Made by a program: the position numbers and the translations under genes. DNA of 64,000 nt from Pontibacter roseus DSM 17521 (lineage in GTDB: Bacteria > Bacteroidota > Bacteroidia > Cytophagales > Hymenobacteraceae): NCBI RefSeq assembly GCF_000373265.1, contig NZ_KB890761.1, positions 545,389 to 609,388 of the forward strand, read 5' to 3'. The notes beneath the pieces are model-generated. The model saw only the letters and a list, made by a program, of their open reading frames with translations, made no database searches and had not been told where the DNA came from. Shown here one piece after another: positions 49,785 through 59,598 of the stretch. The stretch's first letter is position 1, and every line of letters begins with the position of its first letter.

Positions 49785-51881
49785 TTACTTAGACTCTTTG
49801 GCAGGGTTCATGCCCTCGGGTACAAGCTGGCGCAGGTATTCGTAAGTGGCGTACTGGGAGCGGGTATGGGTGGCGGCCGCATGCTCCACATAGGTGTTGT
49901 CGAAGTCGCGTGCCTTGGTGTCGTCTGCCAGCTGGAAGTCGATGATGGTCCGTACCTGCTCCACCAGGTCAGGCTGCAGGAGCGGGAAAGCCACCTCCAC
50001 GCGGCGGTTCAGGTTGCGCGTCATCCAATCAGCGGAGGCGACATAGTACTGCTCCTCGCCGTTGTTGTGGAAGATGTACACCCGGGCGTGCTCCAGGTAG
50101 CGGTCCACGATGCTGCGCAGGGTGATGTTCTCACTCAAGCCTGCCACGCCCGGCACCAGACAGCAGATGCCCCGCACAATCAGCTGTATCTTCACGCCAG
50201 CCTGGCTGGCGGCGTAGAGCTTTCGAATCATGCGCTCATCCTGCAGGGCGTTCATTTTGAGTATCATCGAGGCCGGCTTTCCTTGCTTGGCGTGCTTCAT
50301 CTCACGGTTGATGAGCTCCACGAAACGGTCCCGCATGTTGATGGGCGCCATCAGCAGCTTTTTGAATTTCTTGTCCGGCTGGCGGTCTATAAAGAAGTTG
50401 AACACCTGCTCCACATCCTGCGCAATGCTTTTGTTGCACGTGAACAGGGCGTGGTCGCAGTAGATTTTGGAGGTGTCCTCGTTGTAGTTGCCAGTGCTCA
50501 GGTAGGTATAGTTCACCAGCTTGCCGTTCTCATTGCGCGTGATGAGGCCCAGTTTGGAGTGCACCTTGAGGTCAGGCACGCCCAAGATGACGTTCGCTCC
50601 GGCTTTCTGCAGTTTACCCGCCCAGAAAATGTTCGACTCCTCATCGAAACGAGCTTTCAGTTCTACCACCACGGTCACCAGCTTCCCGTTCTTAGCGGCC
50701 TTCACCAGGGCTTTGGCCACGGCTGAGTCTTCGGCCACACGGTAAAGCGTGGCACTGATGGCGGTCACTTTGGGGTCGCGGGCAGCTTCGTTGAAGAGGC
50801 GCAGCACGTAGTCAAAGGACTGGTACGGGTAGTGCACCAGGTAATCCTTTTTCTTCATAGCCTCAATCAGGCTCTTTTCCTGTTCCAGCTCTGGGTGCAC
50901 CAAGTTGGGCTGCGGGGAGTACTTGAGGTCTGGCAGGTTGAAATCCGGGAAGCCGAAAAAATCGCGGAAGTTGTGGTACTTGCTGCCTTCCACCAGTTCC
51001 TCCTCCGATATACCTGTGTGGGCCATAATGGCCTCCAGCAGTACTTGAGGCGCCTCGGGGTCATACAAGAGGCGGGCCGGGTAGCCCGTCTCCCGCTTCT
51101 GCAGGCTCTTCTTGATTTTGGCCATCAGGTTGCCCGATACCTCCTCCTCTATGTCCAGCTCGGCATCACGCGACACCTTCACGGCATGCGCCTCAAACTT
51201 GCCATACTGCGGGAACAGCTCCGGCAGGCAGAAACGGATGAGGTCGTCGAGAAACATGACGTAGCGCTGGTCATCCACGGTGGGAAGTTTCACGAAGCGG
51301 CTGCCGTGCTTTTTGGTGGGTATCTCCAGCATAGAGAAGCGGTGCGGCTTCAGGTCTTTCTCTTTCGGCTCGAACAGGTGTACGCCCAGGTATACCGTCT
51401 GGTCTTTGAGAAAGAAGTGCGTCTCCGTCTCATCGAGGAGCAATGGCAGTATCAGGGGCTGGATGTGCTCTGCGAAGTACTCGCGCACAAACTTCTGCTG
51501 TTCCGGGCTCAGGTCGTTTTCAGTGAGGAGGAGGATGTTGTTTGCCCGCAGGTCTGCCAGTATGCCGTCGCGGAACACCTTGCCGAATTCTTCTTGCTGG
51601 CGCTTCACCTCCAGCATTACTTGGTCAAAGGTAGCGGAAGGGTCCTCGGCCAGCTTGTCCCTGGTTTTCTTCTTGAGCTTGATAAGGCGCTTGAGTGTGG
51701 CCACCCGTACTTTAAAATACTCATCGAGGTTGGATGAGAAGATGGCCATGAACTTCACCCGCTCCAGTAGCGGAACCGTTTTGTCTTTTGCTTCCTGCAG
51801 TACGCGGTAGTTGAAGGCGAGCCAACTCAACTCGCGGTCAACCAGGAGTGGGGTGCTTGTTTTGTTCTTTTGTATATCCAT
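49785..51881 (-). CDS. ppk1: Polyphosphate kinase 1
   Basis: A 698-aa PPK1 from MDIQKNKTSTPLLVDRELSW; an upstream in-frame ATG (51947) would add 22 residues with no homology. DRELSWLAFNYRVLQEA and FSSNLDEYFKVRVA are N-terminal signatures. The phospho-His loop is KIYCDHALFTCN; HNNGEEQYYVASADWMTRN is the second active-site element. It makes polyphosphate from ATP. sixA lies 108 bp upstream on the same strand, a pairing that suggests shared phosphate or polyphosphate control. Confidence 0.97.
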   Translation of the reverse strand: MDIQKNKTSTPLLVDRELSWLAFNYRVLQEAKDKTVPLLERVKFMAIFSSNLDEYFKVRVATLKRLIKLKKKTRDKLAEDPSATFDQVMLEVKRQQEEFGKVFRDGILADLRANNILLLTENDLSPEQQKFVREYFAEHIQPLILPLLLDETETHFFLKDQTVYLGVHLFEPKEKDLKPHRFSMLEIPTKKHGSRFVKLPTVDDQRYVMFLDDLIRFCLPELFPQYGKFEAHAVKVSRDAELDIEEEVSGNLMAKIKKSLQKRETGYPARLLYDPEAPQVLLEAIMAHTGISEEELVEGSKYHNFRDFFGFPDFNLPDLKYSPQPNLVHPELEQEKSLIEAMKKKDYLVHYPYQSFDYVLRLFNEAARDPKVTAISATLYRVAEDSAVAKALVKAAKNGKLVTVVVELKARFDEESNIFWAGKLQKAGANVILGVPDLKVHSKLGLITRNENGKLVNYTYLSTGNYNEDTSKIYCDHALFTCNKSIAQDVEQVFNFFIDRQPDKKFKKLLMAPINMRDRFVELINREMKHAKQGKPASMILKMNALQDERMIRKLYAASQAGVKIQLIVRGICCLVPGVAGLSENITLRSIVDRYLEHARVYIFHNNGEEQYYVASADWMTRNLNRRVEVAFPLLQPDLVEQVRTIIDFQLADDTKARDFDNTYVEHAAATHTRSQYATYEYLRQLVPEGMNPAKESK

Positions 51882-51989
51882 TGTGTTGGTTTCGCCGGGT
51901 GCGGCAGTAATCTGGGTGATGCTGGGTCTATGCTTTTGCTGCGCCATGCAAGGGCGAAGACGCGGCGCATAGACCTTCAGCAGGTTGGT

Positions 51990-52484
51990 TTATTTATGGT
52001 TCTTAGGGGAGTCAGTGAACAGGAGCTCAGCATTGTCTTTCCTGATGTCGTACCAGCTGTCGCAGTTGAAGCTGAGCGCCACCACGCCAGCGGTTGGGAG
52101 CCGGGACACATGCTTAGGCGAGAGCATATTGGCGAAATCAGAGATGGATTCATTGTGGCCCACCAGCATCAGGCTCTCCACATCAGCGGGGGCCTGTTGC
52201 ACCACCTCCAGAAGCTCCTGGGGGCTGGCGCCGTACACGCGCTCATCCACCACGATATCGTCGGCATCGTAATCCAGTTCCTTACTAACAAGTGTGGCGG
52301 TAGTGATAGCCCTGACGGCCGGGCTAGAGATGATGAGCTGCGGCTTGACGTTGTTGCTGGCCAGTTCCTGACCTATGAGGGGGGCGTCGCTGCGGCCCCT
52401 CTTGTTCAGGGGCCTGTCGTGGTCGCTCAGTTCTTCAAACTCCCAGCTAGACTTGGCGTGTCGCAGTATGTACAAGGTTTTCAT
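51990..52484 (-). CDS. sixA: SixA-type phosphohistidine phosphatase
   Basis: A 164-aa histidine phosphatase. The RHG-like core is LYILRHAKSSW (H9), with DRPLNKRG, ISSPAVRAITTA, VYGASPQELLEV and VGHNESISDFAN. The small size and the DHDRPLNKRG stretch are SixA hallmarks. SixA removes phosphate from histidine of phosphotransfer proteins. In many Bacteroidota this protein is encoded near ppk genes, as here, so a role around polyphosphate is possible (inference). Confidence 0.93.
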   Translation of the reverse strand: MKTLYILRHAKSSWEFEELSDHDRPLNKRGRSDAPLIGQELASNNVKPQLIISSPAVRAITTATLVSKELDYDADDIVVDERVYGASPQELLEVVQQAPADVESLMLVGHNESISDFANMLSPKHVSRLPTAGVVALSFNCDSWYDIRKDNAELLFTDSPKNHK

Positions 52485-52615
52485 ATGGGTCTTTCAGAAA
52501 GGGCATAGCCGCAGCGCATCTTGCTGCTGCTATGGTTGGTGTTTACTGCAAGCACACGAAAATAGTTGTGAGGGGCAGGTTAAAGCATGCTGCGAGGGCA
52601 TGTGCGTGTCCTAAA

Positions 52616-52655
52616 ACAGAAGCGGGAAAGCCTGTGTAGACCTTCCCGCTTCTGT
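52616..52655 (-). terminator. Terminator of hflX
   Basis: ACAGAAGCGGGAA and TTCCCGCTTCTGT form a 13-bp stem, with TTTTAGG on the minus strand; 14 bp after the hflX stop. Confidence 0.75.
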
Positions 52656-52669
52656 TTATGATAGTACGT

Positions 52670-53857
52670 TTATACGTTGTTGGGGTACCGCTCAAAGTGT
52701 ATTTCCGCCACGCGCCGTTGCAGTTCCGCACGCATCTCTTCAATGTTGATGCGGTTGGTGGCCGAGATGAACAGGGCAGGCGCATGGATTTTAGCCATGT
52801 AGGTCGCCTTCAGGTCCTCGATGGAAGGCCGCACCTCATGCCCGTCTTCCTGCAGCTCGCGCTCGCGCTGCTCCAGGTACTGGTCGATTTTGTTGAACAC
52901 GAGCAGCACCGGTTTGTCAGCGGAGTTGATGTCGAGCAGGGTGTTGTTCACCACCGCGATTTGGTCCTCAAAGGAGGGGTGCGATACATCTACCACATGC
53001 ACCAGCAGGTCGGCCTCTCGTATCTCGTCCAGCGTGGATTTGAAAGCCTCTATCAGCTTGGTGGGCAGTTTCCGGATGAACCCCACCGTGTCAGACAGCA
53101 GGAAAGGTATGTTGTCGAGCACGACCTTGCGCACGGTGGCATCCACGGTGGCAAACAACTTGTTCTCGGCGAACACATCGGACTTGGAGAGCAGGTTCAT
53201 GAGGGTGGACTTGCCTACGTTGGTATACCCTACCAGCGCCACACGCACCATACCTGCCCGTGATTTGCGCTGCTCAAAGTTCTGTCGCTCAAACTTCTCG
53301 AGGCGGTCGCGCAGCAAGGATATTTTGTCGCGCACGATACGTCGGTCCGTTTCAATCTCCGTCTCACCGGGACCTTTCATACCGATACCACCCTTCTGTT
53401 TGGAAAGGTGGGTCCAGAGGTTGGTCAGGCGGGGCAGCAGGTACTGGTATTGGGCCAACTCCACCTGGGTGTGCGCCTGCGCGGTTTTGGCGCGGAGAGC
53501 GAATATGTCTAGAATCAGCAAGCTGCGGTCCACAATCTTGACTTGCAGTTCACGCTCTATGTTGCGCACCTGTGAGGGGCTCAGGTCATCGTCGAAAATG
53601 ACCATGTCGATGCTATGCTCCGTGACATAGGCTTTTATCTCCTCCAGCTTTCCGCTGCCCACGAAGGTGCGCGTATCTGGCTTGTCCAGCTTCTGCACGA
53701 AGCGTTTCAGTGAAACGGCTCCTGCCGTCTCGGTCAGGAAGGCAAGCTCATCGAGGTACTCGTTGGTCTGCTCGTCGGTTTGTTTATAAGCAGGCACCGC
53801 CACCAGCACAGCCGTTTCCTGTGGTTTGGCGGTATCGTAAAACTGTTTTTTACCCAT
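52670..53857 (-). CDS. hflX: GTPase HflX
   Basis: A 395-aa ribosome-associated GTPase that splits stalled or heat-damaged ribosomes. The N-terminal HflX domain has TRTFVGSGKLEEIKAYV and VIFDDDLSPSQVRNIE; the conserved GGIGMKGPGETEIETDRR linker follows. G motifs: VALVGYTNVGKSTL (G1), DTVGF (G3) and FNKID (G4). The start MGKKQFYDTAKPQE is standard. It is upstream of sixA but separated by a terminator. Confidence 0.97.
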   Translation of the reverse strand: MGKKQFYDTAKPQETAVLVAVPAYKQTDEQTNEYLDELAFLTETAGAVSLKRFVQKLDKPDTRTFVGSGKLEEIKAYVTEHSIDMVIFDDDLSPSQVRNIERELQVKIVDRSLLILDIFALRAKTAQAHTQVELAQYQYLLPRLTNLWTHLSKQKGGIGMKGPGETEIETDRRIVRDKISLLRDRLEKFERQNFEQRKSRAGMVRVALVGYTNVGKSTLMNLLSKSDVFAENKLFATVDATVRKVVLDNIPFLLSDTVGFIRKLPTKLIEAFKSTLDEIREADLLVHVVDVSHPSFEDQIAVVNNTLLDINSADKPVLLVFNKIDQYLEQRERELQEDGHEVRPSIEDLKATYMAKIHAPALFISATNRINIEEMRAELQRRVAEIHFERYPNNV

Positions 53858-54145
53858 TAGTAGTCTTTATGCGTCATGGTATAATTGGCAGGGCTCTGTT
53901 GGCTGCCCGCTGCCTGAAGGTATAGCAGCGCACTCTTGTACGTGATTATGCCGGCTAGGGGGTACACGTGAGCAAACGCAAGTTAGGTTAAAATTTGAGA
54001 TGGTGCGCTAAAATGGCCGCTCCAGCATGGTAGCAACGGAAACAGGTGTATATTTGCTCACGCTCTCAGTGAGGGCGTGGGTATACCCGCTATACCTGGC
54101 GGACCCGCCACACAAGAACGAAACCACAGCACTCAAGACCAAAGG

Positions 54146-54688
54146 ATGGAATCCAAGACCTGCCACATCGAAGGCCTGATTGAATTTACGCCGCGCATTT
54201 TCCGAGACGAGCGGGGCTGGTTTATGGAGACGTACAGCGAGAAGATGTTTGCCCCCTTCGGCATCAACCCGGTGTTTGTGCAGGACAACCAGTCCGTCTC
54301 GAAAAAAGGGGTGCTGCGTGGGCTGCACTTTCAGCGGCCACCTTACGCGCAGGGCAAACTGGTACGGGTATCATCGGGAAGGGCACTGGATGTAGCCTTG
54401 GATTTGCGCAAGGATTCTCCCACTTACGGGCAGCATGTCAGCTGCGTGCTAGATGCGGAACAGCACAACATGCTCTACATACCTGAAGGCTTCGCGCACG
54501 GCTTTGTGGCGCTGGAGGAGAACACGGTTTTCCTGTACAAATGCACCAATGTGTATAACCAGCCATCCGAGGGAGGCATCCTCTGGAACGACCCGGCCTT
54601 GGGTATAGACTGGGGTATATCTGAGCCAATCGTGTCGACGAAGGATGAAGTGCTGCCGCTGCTGCAGGACTTTGACTCGCCGTTTTAG
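54146..54688 (+). CDS. rfbC: dTDP-4-dehydrorhamnose 3,5-epimerase
   Basis: A 180-aa cupin epimerase of dTDP-rhamnose synthesis. The start MESKTCHIEGLIEFTPRIF is preferred. The catalytic His61 is in KGVLRGLHFQRPP, and PEGFAHGFVALEENTVFLYK is the second signature. DERGWFMETYSEKMF fits the dTDP-binding region. Other rfb genes (A, B, D) are not adjacent, which is common in Bacteroidota. It converges with murF across a terminator. Confidence 0.95.
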   Translation: MESKTCHIEGLIEFTPRIFRDERGWFMETYSEKMFAPFGINPVFVQDNQSVSKKGVLRGLHFQRPPYAQGKLVRVSSGRALDVALDLRKDSPTYGQHVSCVLDAEQHNMLYIPEGFAHGFVALEENTVFLYKCTNVYNQPSEGGILWNDPALGIDWGISEPIVSTKDEVLPLLQDFDSPF

Positions 54689-54712
54689 AACAGATGAAGG
54701 TATAGGAACTGA

Positions 54713-54753
54713 AAAGCGAAGGCCAGTGGTATAGTTTACCACTGGCCTTCGCT
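54713..54753. terminator. 18-bp-stem terminator, loop region GGTATAGTTTACC
   Basis: AAGCGAAGGCCAGTGGTA and its complement enclose TAGTT, so GGTATAG forms the stem tip and loop. It serves the convergent rfbC and murF genes. Confidence 0.85.
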
Positions 54754-54775
54754 TCTCATGAAGCATGAAACGAAT

Positions 54776-56062
54776 CTACAGCACCTCCACCAATGTTTCC
54801 AAGCCCATGCCTCTTGACCCTTTCACCAGCACATAGCTCTCCGTAACCGGGTTAGCCTGCAGCCAGGCCTGTAGTTCCGGTTTGGTGGCGAAGTAGTGGA
54901 AACGGCTATCGGCTCCGGCGGCGTGTTGCATCTCCGGGCCGCAGAGCAGCACGGTTTCAAAGCTCTGTTCCGCGATGATTTGGCCAATGGCCTTGTGCTC
55001 AGCGGCACTCTCAGCACCCATCTCCAGCATATCGCCCACAATCACGACCTTGCGTGCCGCATTCATGCCGCCGAAGTTGCGTATAGCGGCGGCCATGGAA
55101 GTCGGGTTGGCGTTGTAAGCATCCAAGATGAGCGTGTTGCTGCCTTTCTGCATCACCTGCGAGCGGTTGTTCACCGGGCTGTAATTAGCAATGGCCTCGT
55201 TGGCTTTCTGGAGCGGCACGCCAAAGAACTTGCCAATGCAGGCGGCTGCGGCCATGTTCTCGTAGTTGTAGCTGCCTACTAATTGGGTGCGCACCGTATT
55301 CCCCTCCTCATCTTTGTACACCACATAAGGCGAGGCCTCCAGCAACTCGCTGTGATAGAAGTCGCCGGGGGCCGGGTAGGTGATTTTGCTGTCGATGCGG
55401 CGGCTCATGCGCATCAGGTGCTCGTTGCCGGTGTTCACGAATACGGTGCCGCCATGCTCCAGCAGGTGCACGTACAGTTCGCTCTTGCCACGGGCCACGC
55501 CCTCCAAGCTGCCGAAGCCTTCCAGGTGCGCCTTGCCGATGTTCGTAATCATGCCGTGGGTAGGCTGGGCGATGCTGCTGAGCAAGGCAATCTCCCCGAT
55601 GTGGTTGGCACCCATCTCGATGATGGCCATTTCGTGCTCTGGCTTGAGGCGCAGCAGCGTGAGCGGCACCCCAATGTGGTTATTGAGGTTACCTTGGGTA
55701 TAGAGGGTGTTGAATTTCTGGCTCAGCACCGCGAAGATAAGCTCCTTGGTCGTGGTTTTACCGTTGCTGCCGGTGATGCCGATGACCGGTATGCTCAGCT
55801 GCCGGCGGTGGTGGCGCGCCAGGTCCTGCAGCGCCTGTAGCGTGTCTTCCACCACCAGCACATTGTCGGCCGCCAGGGCAGGGTCATCCACCACGGCATA
55901 TTTTGCTCCCCTCTCCAGCGCCGGCTGGGCGAATTTGGCGCCTTTGAAGTTGGGGCCGTTCAGGGCAAAAAACATACTCTGGTCCTGAGGTGCGCGGGAG
56001 TCGGTGCTGACGTGGCGGCACTCCAGGTATTTTTGGTAAAGAAAGTCGATGCTGTTCGACAT
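54776..56062 (-). CDS. murF: UDP-MurNAc-tripeptide-D-Ala-D-Ala ligase MurF
   Basis: A 428-aa Mur ligase adding D-Ala-D-Ala to the peptidoglycan precursor. The ATP loop is GITGSNGKTTTKELI. EMGANHIGEI and the central GNLNNHIGVPLTLL follow; the C-terminal domain has VNNRSQV, ILDAYNANPTSM and GDMLEMG, typical of MurF rather than MurC/D/E. The start MSNSIDFLYQKYLECRHVST is standard. It lies alone rather than in a dcw cluster, as usual in this phylum. Confidence 0.97.
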   Translation of the reverse strand: MSNSIDFLYQKYLECRHVSTDSRAPQDQSMFFALNGPNFKGAKFAQPALERGAKYAVVDDPALAADNVLVVEDTLQALQDLARHHRRQLSIPVIGITGSNGKTTTKELIFAVLSQKFNTLYTQGNLNNHIGVPLTLLRLKPEHEMAIIEMGANHIGEIALLSSIAQPTHGMITNIGKAHLEGFGSLEGVARGKSELYVHLLEHGGTVFVNTGNEHLMRMSRRIDSKITYPAPGDFYHSELLEASPYVVYKDEEGNTVRTQLVGSYNYENMAAAACIGKFFGVPLQKANEAIANYSPVNNRSQVMQKGSNTLILDAYNANPTSMAAAIRNFGGMNAARKVVIVGDMLEMGAESAAEHKAIGQIIAEQSFETVLLCGPEMQHAAGADSRFHYFATKPELQAWLQANPVTESYVLVKGSRGMGLETLVEVL

Positions 56063-56217
56063 GGAATGCTTATTTTAGTTGGAAATTTGCCGTTGCGGCC
56101 AAGGGTGCCATACCTGTGCATGGCCGCACCGGCAATATACACCCAAAACCGCAAAAGCGATAGCACACCACTCCCCCGGAACCCCTTTTTAAAACTCCGA
56201 GCACACGCCATACCGCT

Positions 56218-58452
56218 ATGAAACACTTTTTACGCATCGCGCTTTTCTTCCTGCTAGCCACATCCTACGTCGTAGCCCAGGAGCCGCTGCGCTTCAGCCT
56301 GCGCACCGATGTGCCCGTGATCACGCCAACCGGCGCCCTTTCCAACCCATGGAGCGGCGGGCTCAACGCCCCCCAGTTCTCCACCATCGACCTCAACAAA
56401 GACGGGCAAGACGACCTCCTCATCTTCGACAGGATGCTGCGCAAGGCGTTCACTTACCTGGCGGTGCAGGAGGGAGGCAAATGGGGCTACCGATACGCGC
56501 CGGAGTACGAGGCGATGTTCCCGCAGGGGCTGGAGCACTGGGTGCTGCTGCGCGACTACAACTGCGACGGCCTCAAAGACATTTTCACCAGCACCTCATT
56601 GGGCATACAGGTATACCGGCAGGAGGCAACCAACGCCAAGTTTTCCAAGTTCGTGCTCGCCCAGGAGGCCCTCTTCTACAGGAGCCGCAGCGGCACCAGC
56701 AACATCAACATGCAGATGAACAACGCCGACATACCCGCCATCGTGGACATGGACGGCGACGGTGACTTGGACATTCTGATAACGGAGTTCTCCGGCGGCT
56801 ATACCTTGGAGTATTACCAGAACATGCAGGTGGAGGAAGGGCTAGCCTGTGGTTCGCTGGCCTTCACGCTCGGCTCCGACTGGTGGGGACAGATAAGCGA
56901 GTGCCACGGCTGCAACAACTTCGGGTTTGGCGTGCAGTGCCGCATGGCCGGACCGCTGCACTCGGGGCACGATGGCTCGGCCTTGCTGGCCCTCGACCTG
57001 GACGGAGACGGCGACAAAGACCTGCTCATGGGCAACGTGGAGTGCGAGAACCTGGTGAAGATGGAGAATAAGGGCACTAAGGCGCTGGCCCGCATGGAGA
57101 GTCTTGACGCGGCCTTCCCCGCCAGCTCCAAAGCGGCCAGCTTCAAGCTCTTCCCCGCCGCCTATTACGAAGACGTGACGTTTGACGGCATACCCGACCT
57201 GCTGGTAGCCCCGAACAGCAACGAGAACGGCACCGACTTGCACCAGGCCACTATTGAGGCGCAGCGCTCCGTATGGCTCTACCGCAACACCGGGCAGGCC
57301 GATAAGCCTGCTTTTGAATTCTTGCAGGATGATTTTCTGCAGCACCAGACCATTGACATGGGCGAGGGCGCTTTTCCGGCCTTCGCTGATGTGGATGGCG
57401 ACGGGAAACTGGACATGCTGGTGGGCAACAGCCGCTCCAACCGGAACGGGGAGTACATCGCTTCGCTCAGCCTGTACAAAAACACCGGAACCGCCACAGC
57501 GCCTGCGTATACCTTGCAGACGGATGACTACCTGGGGCTGGCGGCGCGGCACATGCTCTCCATCAAGCCTTCCTTCGCTGACATCAACCGCGATGGCAAA
57601 CCTGACCTGGTGCTCTTCTACCAGTCGCATCATGGCGGCGCTCAGATAAGCTATATGGCCAACACCGCCGCAGCCGGGCAGCCCTATGCCTTCGGGGCAG
57701 ACAACCTGCAGCTGCTCCACAACCTGGCGACTGGCGATGCCCCCTTCCTGTTCGATGTGAGCGGTGATGGCCTCCTGGACATGCTGGTCGGGAAGACGAG
57801 CGGCTCCCTGGACTATTACCGTAACACCGGCAACAACACCTTCGCGCTGGAGAAACAGGGATTTGGCGGCCTCGGCTTCGATTTCCTGCGACGCAACCTG
57901 CACCCCGCCGTGGCAGATTTGGATGGCAACGGAAAACCCGACCTGCTGACCGTGGACGATAGTGGAGAACTGCGGGTGTTCCCCGACTTTCAGGACAAAC
58001 TCACAGGCGACTTCACGGCCATTGTCGAGTTGCTAGAAAATGATTTGACAGGAGAGGTACACACCACCCGTTTAGGACGCGGACTGAGCCTGGCCTTGGC
58101 AGAACTTGGCGGGCCTGGCAAGCTATACCTGGCCATCGGGAGCCGGGGCGGCGGGCTATACCTGCTCGAGCAGACCGCGGGCAACAAAGCTATACCTGGC
58201 CAGGAAGAAGACGGGCTGGCGCTTCGGGTATACCCCAACCCATCGACAAGCCAGGAGCCCGTGCAGGTGCGTGCCGCTGAGCCGGTGGCCATCGTGCTGC
58301 ATGATATGATTGGCCGACAGGTGTACGCCGCAGGTGACAGCTTCAACCGGAACCACCGGCTATACCTGAATCACCTGAAGGCGGGCGTATACCTGCTGCG
58401 CGCCACCTCCCGTGACGGGAAACAGGAGACCCGCAAACTGGTGATTCAATGA
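56218..58452 (+). CDS. FG-GAP/VCBS repeat protein with type IX secretion domain
   Basis: A 744-aa secreted protein. After a signal peptide (MKHFLRIALFFLLATSYVVAQ) come eight Asp-rich FG-GAP-like blades, for example DLNKDGQDDLLIFD, DMDGDGDLDILI, DLDGDGDKDLLMG and DVDGDGKLDMLVG. They suggest a calcium-binding seven- or eight-bladed propeller. A short Cys-containing insert ECHGCNNFGFGVQC lies near residue 230. The C-terminus is a type A sorting domain (RVYPNPSTSQEPVQVRAAEP, LNHLKAGVYLLRATS, KLVIQ). It is exported by the type IX system to the cell surface, probably as an adhesin or enzyme-like scaffold. Confidence 0.93.
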   Translation: MKHFLRIALFFLLATSYVVAQEPLRFSLRTDVPVITPTGALSNPWSGGLNAPQFSTIDLNKDGQDDLLIFDRMLRKAFTYLAVQEGGKWGYRYAPEYEAMFPQGLEHWVLLRDYNCDGLKDIFTSTSLGIQVYRQEATNAKFSKFVLAQEALFYRSRSGTSNINMQMNNADIPAIVDMDGDGDLDILITEFSGGYTLEYYQNMQVEEGLACGSLAFTLGSDWWGQISECHGCNNFGFGVQCRMAGPLHSGHDGSALLALDLDGDGDKDLLMGNVECENLVKMENKGTKALARMESLDAAFPASSKAASFKLFPAAYYEDVTFDGIPDLLVAPNSNENGTDLHQATIEAQRSVWLYRNTGQADKPAFEFLQDDFLQHQTIDMGEGAFPAFADVDGDGKLDMLVGNSRSNRNGEYIASLSLYKNTGTATAPAYTLQTDDYLGLAARHMLSIKPSFADINRDGKPDLVLFYQSHHGGAQISYMANTAAAGQPYAFGADNLQLLHNLATGDAPFLFDVSGDGLLDMLVGKTSGSLDYYRNTGNNTFALEKQGFGGLGFDFLRRNLHPAVADLDGNGKPDLLTVDDSGELRVFPDFQDKLTGDFTAIVELLENDLTGEVHTTRLGRGLSLALAELGGPGKLYLAIGSRGGGLYLLEQTAGNKAIPGQEEDGLALRVYPNPSTSQEPVQVRAAEPVAIVLHDMIGRQVYAAGDSFNRNHRLYLNHLKAGVYLLRATSRDGKQETRKLVIQ

Positions 58453-58835
58453 TGCAGGCGCTGCTGTGGATGGACTTATCGGATGAACCAAACTTTGGGC
58501 AGCCGGTGCTGGCATGGGCGCGCCAGCACTTCCCGAATTTAGCTGTTTTTGATTTGGATACACGGTCGGAGGAGATGCTACAGCACTACGCCGTGCGGCT
58601 CCTGCAGGAGACACCGGGAACCATAGTCTGTTTGAAGGCCGGAGAGGGAAACTTGAACCAGTTGATGCCCTTGCTTGAAGAGCTGTTGCAGCCACAGCCG
58701 CAGCGCCACCTCCTGCTGTTAGGCCACCACCCACGCCTGTCGCGCATGCTACATGCCAGGCCAACTATACGGCACAGTGCAGTGGCTGATGAAGAGGAAT
58801 TGAAGCGACTTTTGCTGCAGCTTATCCCAGCGTAA
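58449..58835 (+). CDS. Small protein overlapping the type IX cargo gene, unknown
   Basis: A 128-aa protein whose start overlaps the previous stop (58449-58452), so it is translationally coupled to the surface propeller gene. No signal peptide or membrane segment. Sequence (LVLAWARQHFPNLAVFD-like core, LLQETPGTIVCLKAGEG, RHLLLLGHHPRLSRML) shows an alpha/beta alternation but no motif I recognise. Its stop overlaps the convergent amidase gene by 14 bp. Function is unknown; it may be a cytosolic regulator or chaperone-like partner (speculative). Confidence 0.7.
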   Translation: MMQALLWMDLSDEPNFGQPVLAWARQHFPNLAVFDLDTRSEEMLQHYAVRLLQETPGTIVCLKAGEGNLNQLMPLLEELLQPQPQRHLLLLGHHPRLSRMLHARPTIRHSAVADEEELKRLLLQLIPA

Positions 58836-59598
58836 AGGCATCTGCGTCGAGGTGCGCCGGAAAACTCTCCCGGAAATCGACCAACTCCTGCCTGCTGAGG
58901 GTGATGGTGTGTATGCCTTCCACCTCGGTTGTCTCCAATAGTTTGTAGCCTTTGGGGTGGATGATGGCCGAGTCGCCGGAATAAGGGTGTTTGCTGCCAT
59001 CTGAGCCAACACGGTTCACCCCCACCACATAGGCCAGGTTTTCCACAGCGCGGGCCTGAAGCAGGATGCTCCAGGCGTTGCTGCGAGGCTTGGGCCAGTT
59101 AGCCACGTAAAGCAGCAAGTCATACTCGCTACCCTTATTTCGGCTCCACACCGGGAAACGCAAATCGTAGCACACCAGCGGACAGATGTTCCAGCCCTTC
59201 AGCTCCAACAGGAGCCTTTCCTTGCCTGGGGTATAGGTATGGTGCTCCTTCGCCATCCGGAAGAGGTGCCGCTTGTCATAGTGGGCATGGCTGCCGTCGG
59301 GCCGCACCCAATATAAACGGTTGAAGAACTGTTCGCCGGCTTTCACAATCACACTTCCTGTCAGCACAGCCTGGTGCTTCTCCGCTTCCTGCTGCATCCA
59401 GCGCAGCGTGGGGCCTTCCGCTTCTTCTGCCAGCTGCGCCGCCTCCATGCTGAATCCGGTCGTGAACATCTCGGGCAACACAATCAGGTCTGTGGCCGGA
59501 GCGGCGGCGGCGAGCTTCTCCGAGAACATCTCCCGGTTGGCTTCGGCATCCTGCCAGTGCAGGGCGGTTTGTATGATGGTTACGCGCAGGTCTTGCAT
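58822..59598 (-). CDS. Nitrilase-family omega-amidase (YafV/Nit2-like)
   Basis: A 258-aa carbon-nitrogen hydrolase. The catalytic triad is E43 (VLPEMFTTGFSM), K109 (HYDKRHLFRM) and C143 (PLVCYDLRFPVW). The LFRMAKEHHTYTPG stretch and overall length match the YafV/Nit2 omega-amidase group, which hydrolyses alpha-ketoglutaramate or alpha-ketosuccinamate. A glutamine-type transaminase for methionine lies downstream-adjacent in the region (60242-61390), which supplies exactly this substrate in known pathways. Confidence 0.93.
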   Translation of the reverse strand: MQDLRVTIIQTALHWQDAEANREMFSEKLAAAAPATDLIVLPEMFTTGFSMEAAQLAEEAEGPTLRWMQQEAEKHQAVLTGSVIVKAGEQFFNRLYWVRPDGSHAHYDKRHLFRMAKEHHTYTPGKERLLLELKGWNICPLVCYDLRFPVWSRNKGSEYDLLLYVANWPKPRSNAWSILLQARAVENLAYVVGVNRVGSDGSKHPYSGDSAIIHPKGYKLLETTEVEGIHTITLSRQELVDFRESFPAHLDADAFTLG

